A stretch of 10,668 nt of DNA from an uncultured Bacilli bacterium (GTDB lineage: Bacteria > Bacillota_I > Bacilli_A > RF39 > UBA660). How positions within the stretch are numbered: the first letter of the stretch is position 1; each line of letters starts with the position of its first letter. The notes under the pieces are model-generated. The model saw only the letters and a list, made by a program, of their open reading frames with translations. It ran no database searches and was not told the origin of the DNA. Shown here piece by piece: positions 6,295 through 10,668 of the stretch. The DNA is taken from contig CANQLN010000027.1 in NCBI GenBank assembly GCA_947624695.1, positions 1 through 10,668 on the forward strand, given 5' to 3'. A program made the translations under genes and the position numbers.

Positions 6295-7030
6295 GGTGTA
6301 TGTTTATGATGGTACTTTTTTAGGCCTTTTAACTTTAATTAAATATTTACTTTCAAGTAAAATAAAACCTTATAATATTGTGACCTCTGATTATCAAGAA
6401 AATTTATTTTTAGAAGTAATTAATCCCCATTTAAAAGTCATGAATAATATTAGTGAAATATTTTATAAGATGTTTGATAAAGCTACAATGAAAAGAGTAT
6501 ATTATGTTTTCTTATCTAAAGAAGAAAATAAAGAGATAATTATTTATTACTATTTATTAAATTATTTAAAATATGGTTATGCTTTACATAGGATGCGTAA
6601 TTTAAAATGTGTAAGTAAAGTTTTAGAAATAAGTAGGAAAGTGGGTAATGAAGCTCATAAATTAAAAGGGTTTGTGCGATTTAGGGAATTAAAACAAAAT
6701 ATTTTATATGCTGAGATTAATCCAGATAATGATGTTTTAGAAATTATTTCAAGACATTTTAAGAAAAGACTTAAAAATGAGTATTGGGTTATTAAAGATG
6801 TTCCTAGAAATATGGTGAGCATTTATGATAAAAAAGATTTTTATCTAGTTTCTGGGGATGATGTTAAAATTATTTTCGATTTAAGTGAAAGTGAAGAAGA
6901 ATTTAGTAAAATGTGGCAAGACTTTTATCGGAATGTTGCTATTAAAGAGAGAAAAAATGATAAGTGTCGCCGGAATTTTATGCCTAAAAAATATTGGCCA
7001 TATTTATTAGAAGTGAGGGATGAATTGTGA
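6287..7030 (+). CDS. DUF4130 (TIGR03915-type) DNA metabolism protein, radical SAM partner
   Basis: This 247-residue soluble protein matches the 'probable DNA metabolism protein' family (TIGR03915, DUF4130 domain) that is found next to the radical SAM protein encoded just upstream. Recognisable parts are the start VYVYDGTFLGLL (4-15), NEAHKLKGFVRFREL (121-135), YAEINPDNDVLEIISRHF (141-158), WVIKDVPRN and the C-terminal MPKKYWPYLLE. In many genomes the same domain is fused to a UdgX-like uracil-DNA glycosylase; here it stands alone and no glycosylase gene is present in the window. Its biochemical role is unknown; being part of a complex with the radical SAM enzyme is inferred from constant pairing. 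The ATG lies inside the previous gene with GGAG at 6276-6279, and its TGA stop overlaps the next start (GTGA), so all three genes are translationally coupled. Confidence 0.87.
   Translation: MNKVYVYDGTFLGLLTLIKYLLSSKIKPYNIVTSDYQENLFLEVINPHLKVMNNISEIFYKMFDKATMKRVYYVFLSKEENKEIIIYYYLLNYLKYGYALHRMRNLKCVSKVLEISRKVGNEAHKLKGFVRFRELKQNILYAEINPDNDVLEIISRHFKKRLKNEYWVIKDVPRNMVSIYDKKDFYLVSGDDVKIIFDLSESEEEFSKMWQDFYRNVAIKERKNDKCRRNFMPKKYWPYLLEVRDEL
7015..7019 (+). promoter_or_regulatory. Ribosome-binding site for the GTG start of the chaperonin gene
   Basis: GAGGG lies within the end of the DUF4130 gene, seven bases before the GTG at 7027. The GTGA overlap (7027-7030) and this site support the non-ATG start, which also begins with the family-typical MKKIVTGKEL. 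Confidence 0.6.
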
Positions 7031-8550
7031 AAAAAATTGTAACGGGAAAAGAACTAGAAGAAAAAATGCAAGAAGCTATTGATCTTCTTTGCAATACAGT
7101 TAAAACTACTTTAGGGCCTAAAGGAAGTAATATTATTATTGATCATTCTAACTTTAGCCCTTTTATTACTAATGATGGGGTAACTATAGCCGAGAATATT
7201 GAAAGTGAAGATGAAGTAATTAATACTATTTTAGAACTAGCTAAAGAAGCCAGTATTAAAACTAATACCCAAGTAGGAGATGGGACAACAACGACTTTAG
7301 TATTATTACAAAAAATATATAACTTAGGTTTAAATTTAATTCAAAAAGGTCATAATCCCATCGTTTTAAAAAGAGAGTTAGACCAAGAATTAGAAAAAAT
7401 TATTCCTTTAATTAAGAAAGAAAGTTGGATCCCGAAAGAAAAAGATTTAAAAAATATTGCCACTATTTCGAGTAAGGATGAAGAAATTGGCGAAATTATT
7501 ACTAAGGCTTACTTTCAAGTAGGAGAAATAGAGGCCATAAATATTCAAGAATATGAAGAAGAAGAGACTAAAATTAATTTTATTAAAGGTTATTCTCTCG
7601 ATACTAATTTAGCTTCAGATTATTTTTTAAATGCTTTAAAAGAAGTAAAATATTTAAACCCTTTCTATCTTTTAGTTAATTCATCTTTAGATGATTTAGA
7701 AGATATATCCGTAATTTTAAATAATGTACTTAAAAGTCAAAAGCCCTTAATAATTATTGCTAATTTATATAGTGAAGAATTTATGCAAAATATTTTAACC
7801 CTAAACAATGATTATCAAGCCCAAATTATTCTTTTAAAAACACCTTATTATGGTTTAAGTTCTCTAGAAACCCTAGAAGATATTGCGGCTTTAAGTGGTG
7901 GGGTTATCATTGATGATGCTAAGGATGCTAAAATAAGTTCTTTAGGAATGAGTGAAAGTATTATTATAAATAGAGAAAAGACGATAATTAATTATGAGCC
8001 TAGTCCTCGTTTAACTAAATATTTAGAAAAATTAGCCCAAGATGATAATAATACAAAAAGAAGAGTAATGCTTCAAAAGGGAAGTGTTGAAATAATGGTG
8101 GGAGCTCCAACAACGACTGAAAGAAGAGAAAAAAAGATGCGCTTTGATGATGCTCTTTATGCCCTTAACAGTGCCAAAGATGGTGTTCTTTTAGGAAGTG
8201 GTATAGTTTTGAGTAAAATAAGTGAGTCTTTAAATTCGAAAGAGGTAAGTACTAGTATTTTTAAAGAAGCCTTATTAGAACCTTTAAAGCAAATTCTTTA
8301 TAATTCCGGAAATGATTATAATCTTGTTTATAATGAACTAAAAAATGATAACTTTAAAAAGTTATATAATGTTAAAACAGGAAAAATGGAAGAAGAAAGT
8401 AAGAGTGTTGTTTTAGATTCTTTAGAAGTTGTCATAAATTCTTTAAAAAATGCGACTTCCATTGCAGGTATGCTTCTTACAACTACTAGTTTAGTTATTA
8501 ATGAGTATGCCACTAATAAACCTAATAGTTATAATTATTATGAAAGTTAG
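7027..8550 (+). CDS. Divergent GroEL-like (Hsp60) chaperonin
   Basis: This 507-residue protein is a group I chaperonin by its nucleotide-binding parts: TLGPKGSN (28-35), ITNDGVTIA (47-55), GDGTTTT (84-90), FDDAL (373-377) and the late DSLEVVINSLKNATSIAG (464-481), so the Asp residues that contact ATP and magnesium (50, 85, 374/375, 464) appear kept. The apical domain (about 185-295) is recognisable from KPLIIIA (239-245) and ETLEDIAALSGG (281-292) but strongly changed; the usual 'PGFGDRR' is PYYGLSS (273-279) and 'RGY' is TNL. The nucleotide-site GGG is GSG (390-392). It is about 35 residues shorter than typical GroEL (near 540), shortened around 325-350, and ends in NKPNSYNYYES instead of a Gly-Met tail. 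No groES and no CIRCE element is nearby. It is the third gene of a DNA-related operon with a 4-base overlap. It may be a paralogue with a dedicated client or the sole, fast-evolving GroEL. Confidence 0.88.
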   Translation: MKKIVTGKELEEKMQEAIDLLCNTVKTTLGPKGSNIIIDHSNFSPFITNDGVTIAENIESEDEVINTILELAKEASIKTNTQVGDGTTTTLVLLQKIYNLGLNLIQKGHNPIVLKRELDQELEKIIPLIKKESWIPKEKDLKNIATISSKDEEIGEIITKAYFQVGEIEAINIQEYEEEETKINFIKGYSLDTNLASDYFLNALKEVKYLNPFYLLVNSSLDDLEDISVILNNVLKSQKPLIIIANLYSEEFMQNILTLNNDYQAQIILLKTPYYGLSSLETLEDIAALSGGVIIDDAKDAKISSLGMSESIIINREKTIINYEPSPRLTKYLEKLAQDDNNTKRRVMLQKGSVEIMVGAPTTTERREKKMRFDDALYALNSAKDGVLLGSGIVLSKISESLNSKEVSTSIFKEALLEPLKQILYNSGNDYNLVYNELKNDNFKKLYNVKTGKMEEESKSVVLDSLEVVINSLKNATSIAGMLLTTTSLVINEYATNKPNSYNYYES

Positions 8551-8568
8551 TATAGAATAGCTAATTTT
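8545..8568 (+). terminator. Weak possible terminator after the chaperonin gene
   Basis: AGTTAG (8545-8550) can pair with CTAATT (8561-8566), one pair being G-U, with a small inner TAT/ATA stem, followed by a short T run. The stem is AT-rich and the T tract short, so termination would be inefficient; read-through into the tRNA unit is possible. Confidence 0.25.
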
Positions 8569-8593
8569 CCTTATAATAACCAATGAATTCGAT

Positions 8594-8622
8594 TGACGAA
8601 GTTATGATATTGTGTTAAACTA
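8594..8622 (+). promoter_or_regulatory. Promoter of the tRNA-Ser gene
   Basis: TTGACG (8594-8599, five of six consensus positions), a 17-base spacer, and TAAACT (8617-8622) preceded by a TGT extended -10. Transcription would start near 8629, leaving about 13 bases before the mature tRNA. Confidence 0.7.
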
Positions 8623-8641
8623 TAGAAGTAATTCTTGGTAT

Positions 8642-8732
8642 GGAGTAGTACTCAAGAGGCTGAAGAGGCGCCCCTGCTAAGGGTGTAGGACGGGTAACTG
8701 TCGCGAGAGTTCAAATCTCTCCTGCTCCGCCA
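8642..8732 (+). tRNA. tRNA-Ser (anticodon GCU)
   Basis: The gene folds as a class II tRNA. The 7-bp acceptor stem pairs 8642-8648 (GGAGTAG) with 8722-8728 (CTGCTCC, one G-U), followed by discriminator G8729 and an encoded CCA (8730-8732). The anticodon stem CGCCC/GGGTG (8669-8673 with 8681-8685) carries the loop CTGCTAA with anticodon GCT at 8676-8678, reading AGC/AGU serine codons. A long variable arm (GACGG/CTGTC stem) and the T arm GAGAG-TTCAAAT-CTCTC (8705-8721) complete it. The long arm and G73 are both serine identity features. Confidence 0.97.
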
Positions 8733-8743
8733 TATTGAATTTT

Positions 8744-8766
8744 AATCCCTAATTTTAGGGATTTTT
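8744..8766 (+). terminator. Intrinsic terminator of the tRNA-Ser unit
   Basis: A perfect 8-bp stem, AATCCCTA (8744-8751) with TAGGGATT (8756-8763), with a four-base loop and a T run reaching 8766 and continuing as a T-rich stretch. It lies 12 bases after the CCA end. Confidence 0.85.
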
Positions 8767-8798
8767 ATTTTTAAATAGCCTTTTTTTGATAGATAGAG

Positions 8799-8804
8799 TA
8801 TAAT
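8799..8804 (+). promoter_or_regulatory. -10 box of a promoter giving a probably leaderless recD2 transcript
   Basis: A consensus TATAAT ends seven bases before the ATG at 8811, so transcription would begin at or next to the start codon. No good -35 box is found at 16-18 bases spacing (17 gives TAGCCT); the TTGATA at 8786-8791 is too close. Confidence 0.45.
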
Positions 8805-8810
8805 TAATTT

Positions 8811-10668
8811 ATGAGTAAATTTATAGGAAAAATAAAAAGTACAATTTTTTATAATGAAACCAATGGCTATTTAGTAGCTCTTTTTAAAGTTAGTGAAGCA
8901 AAAGATGAAAAAGATAAAATATATTTAAAAAAGAGTATTACTATAACGGGTTTATTTTTAGATTTAAAATTAGAAACGCCTTTACAAATTGAAGGAGAAT
9001 TTTTTAATCATGAAAAATTTGGCAATCAATTCAAAGTAAATAATTATGAGTTAATTATACCCAAAGAAAATGATGATATCATTGAATTTTTGAGTAGTTC
9101 ATTTGTAAAAGGTTGTGGTAAGAAAACAGCCTTAAAAATTGTAGAGATGTTTGGTAGTAAAAGTTTAGAGGTAATAAAAGAAAATAAATATGCCCTGGAT
9201 AAAATAGAGGGAATGAGTAATTCTAAAAGAGATAAGATATATGAATCAATTTTAAATTATTCTAAAAGTTCTGATATTATTTTAAAATTACAAAATTTAG
9301 GATTTTCAATTGAAGAAGCGGGAAAAATATATAATAAATATCGGGGAAATATCATCGATATAATAGATAATAATATTTATTTATTAAATGAAATAGTGGA
9401 TTTTAAAAGATTAGATAATATATTTTTAAATAATTATAATGATAAATACGACAAGAGAAGAATAAAAGCTTGTATTTTAGAATCAATGAAAGTAATATCT
9501 CTTAATACAGGTGATATCTATTATCATGTGGGAGATGTATTTAGTGTATTAAATAGATTATTTAATATTTCTTTTGAATATGAAACTTACTTAGAATATT
9601 TAAGAGAGTTAGAAAATGAATTATTAATTGTAACTGATGGCGAAAGATGTTACTTACAAAAAAATTATCAAGATGAGGTTGATATTGCTGCAATTTTGAA
9701 AAAAATTAGTGATAAAACAATCGAGAAATATGATTATAATGAAAAAATTAATAAGTTAGAGGCCAAATTAAAAATTACCTATAGTGATGATCAAAAGAAA
9801 GCAATCACATCATCTTTAAATAATAATGTTTCTATCATAAGTGGTGGTCCTGGAACCGGAAAGACCACAATTATTAATGCCATCGTTAAATTATATATTG
9901 AAAAAAATAGACTTAATAATATTAGTATAATGGAAAATATTGCTCTTTTAGCACCGACAGGAAGAGCTTCTAAAAAGATGAGTCAATCTACTAATTTACC
10001 AGCTTCAACTATTCATAGATATTTAAAATGGAATAAAGATACTGATGAATTTTTAGTTAATGAAAATAATAAAACTTTTCAAAAATTAATTATTGTAGAT
10101 GAAGTTAGTATGATTGATAACGCTTTATTTGCAGCCCTTTTAAAAGGGATAAGAAGTGATGTTAAATTAATATTAGTTGGAGATGTCTATCAATTACCTT
10201 CGGTTGGCCCTGGCTTAGTTTTAAATGATTTAATTAGTAGTGATTTATTTACCTTTACACCTTTGAAGTTTATTTATAGACAAAGTGAAAATTCATATAT
10301 TCCTTTTTTGGCTCGAGAAATAAAAAATAAAGATTTATCAGAAGAATATACTTTAAAACATGACGATTATAATTTTATTATCAAAGACAGTAAAGAAATT
10401 AAAAGTGTTATTAAAATGATTATTGAGTCGGGAATTCTAAAAGGTTATAATGAAAACAATTTACAAATATTAGCGCCAATGTATAAAGGGGATAATGGTA
10501 TTGATGCTTTAAATAAAATGTTATGTGAATTATTTAATCCGGATACAGGTATGAAAAAGATAAATTATGGTGATGTTATATTTAAAGAAGGCGATAAAGT
10601 TTTACAATTGGTAAATGATGCCGATAATAATGTTTTTAATGGTGATATTGGTTATATAAAAAGTATAG
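8811..10668 (+). CDS. recD2: RecD2-type (RecD/YrrC) ATP-dependent DNA helicase, 3' end beyond the window
   Basis: The frame is open for 619 codons to the window edge; full RecD2 proteins are usually 720-850 residues, so roughly the last domain is missing. RecD2 is a superfamily 1B 5'-3' DNA helicase acting in DNA repair and replication fork maintenance without RecBC. Visible parts are the N-terminal OB-like domain starting MSKFIGKIKSTIFYN, a helix-hairpin-helix region around 90-175 (SSSFVKGCGKKTALKIVEMFG), Walker A GGPGTGKT (345-352), motif Ia LAPTGRASKKM (380-390), Walker B IIVDEVSMID (427-436), motif III GDVYQLPSVGPG (457-468) and a motif IV-like FIYRQSE (487-493). The start at 8811 is supported because the homologous N-terminus begins there, yet no ribosome-binding site precedes it. 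It follows the tRNA-Ser terminator and has its own -10 box. Confidence 0.93.
   Translation, partial: MSKFIGKIKSTIFYNETNGYLVALFKVSEAKDEKDKIYLKKSITITGLFLDLKLETPLQIEGEFFNHEKFGNQFKVNNYELIIPKENDDIIEFLSSSFVKGCGKKTALKIVEMFGSKSLEVIKENKYALDKIEGMSNSKRDKIYESILNYSKSSDIILKLQNLGFSIEEAGKIYNKYRGNIIDIIDNNIYLLNEIVDFKRLDNIFLNNYNDKYDKRRIKACILESMKVISLNTGDIYYHVGDVFSVLNRLFNISFEYETYLEYLRELENELLIVTDGERCYLQKNYQDEVDIAAILKKISDKTIEKYDYNEKINKLEAKLKITYSDDQKKAITSSLNNNVSIISGGPGTGKTTIINAIVKLYIEKNRLNNISIMENIALLAPTGRASKKMSQSTNLPASTIHRYLKWNKDTDEFLVNENNKTFQKLIIVDEVSMIDNALFAALLKGIRSDVKLILVGDVYQLPSVGPGLVLNDLISSDLFTFTPLKFIYRQSENSYIPFLAREIKNKDLSEEYTLKHDDYNFIIKDSKEIKSVIKMIIESGILKGYNENNLQILAPMYKGDNGIDALNKMLCELFNPDTGMKKINYGDVIFKEGDKVLQLVNDADNNVFNGDIGYIKSI

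Noticed and set aside
7021..7060. TGA read as tryptophan (Mycoplasma-type code)
   Set aside because: The TGA at 7028-7030 ends the DUF4130 protein where its domain ends and the next gene begins by a GTGA overlap. Tryptophan codons elsewhere are TGG, and no gene needs a TGA read through.
8786..8791. TTGATA as the -35 box of recD2
   Set aside because: Only seven bases separate it from TATAAT at 8799-8804, too close for a normal promoter.
1..10668. CRISPR arrays, insertion sequences or prophage genes
   Set aside because: No regularly spaced repeats, terminal inverted repeats or integrase/transposase genes are visible. The only hint is the truncated transposase-family-like tail at 1-170.

Overview
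The window is very AT-rich, every gene is on the + strand, intergenic gaps are short, and ribosome-binding sites are of the AGGAGG/GGTGAT type. Tryptophan is read from TGG, TGA behaves as a stop (end of the gene at 6287-7030), and no in-frame TGA is needed, so the code looks standard. Together with the RecD2-type helicase and the small, compact genes, this points to an uncultured low-GC Firmicutes/Bacilli or Mollicutes-related lineage (gut RF39-like organisms would fit) rather than Mycoplasma. The taxonomy is inference; no marker gene was compared.

Layout. (1) Bases 1-170 hold the tail of a gene resembling the C-terminus of Rpn/PD-(D/E)XK transposase-family nucleases, closed by a palindromic terminator. 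(2) Bases 192-5017 form one tightly packed envelope operon: a membrane-anchored phosphodiester glycosidase (NAGPA domain), an unrecognised single-pass membrane protein, a GT2 glycosyltransferase fused to a GtrA-like membrane domain, a PAP2 lipid phosphatase, and a ZnuA-like lipoprotein that contains no histidine. It ends in a strong intrinsic terminator. (3) Bases 5029-8568 form a second operon. Its promoter overlaps a palindrome resembling a Firmicutes LexA box. It encodes the radical SAM protein of the 'DNA modification/repair' type, its usual DUF4130 partner, and a divergent GroEL-like chaperonin, joined by 8-bp and 4-bp overlaps. (4) Bases 8594-8766 are a self-contained tRNA-Ser(GCU) unit with its own promoter and terminator. 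(5) From 8811 to the window end lies the 5' part of a recD2 gene, which appears to start without a Shine-Dalgarno sequence and possibly without a leader.

How the genes may work together. The first operon has the parts for moving a sugar onto a lipid carrier (GT2/GtrA), recycling the lipid phosphate or diphosphate (PAP2), and trimming or remodelling a phosphodiester-linked surface glycan (NAGPA domain). The two remaining proteins are surface proteins of unknown role. The second operon combines a DNA-associated radical SAM pair with a chaperonin. The radical SAM protein ends in QLELF, a match to the beta-clamp-binding motif, and the promoter carries the SOS-like operator. This suggests an inducible DNA-metabolism module, possibly with its own folding helper, and it is the most interesting part of the window. 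RecD2 is another DNA repair enzyme but is separately transcribed.
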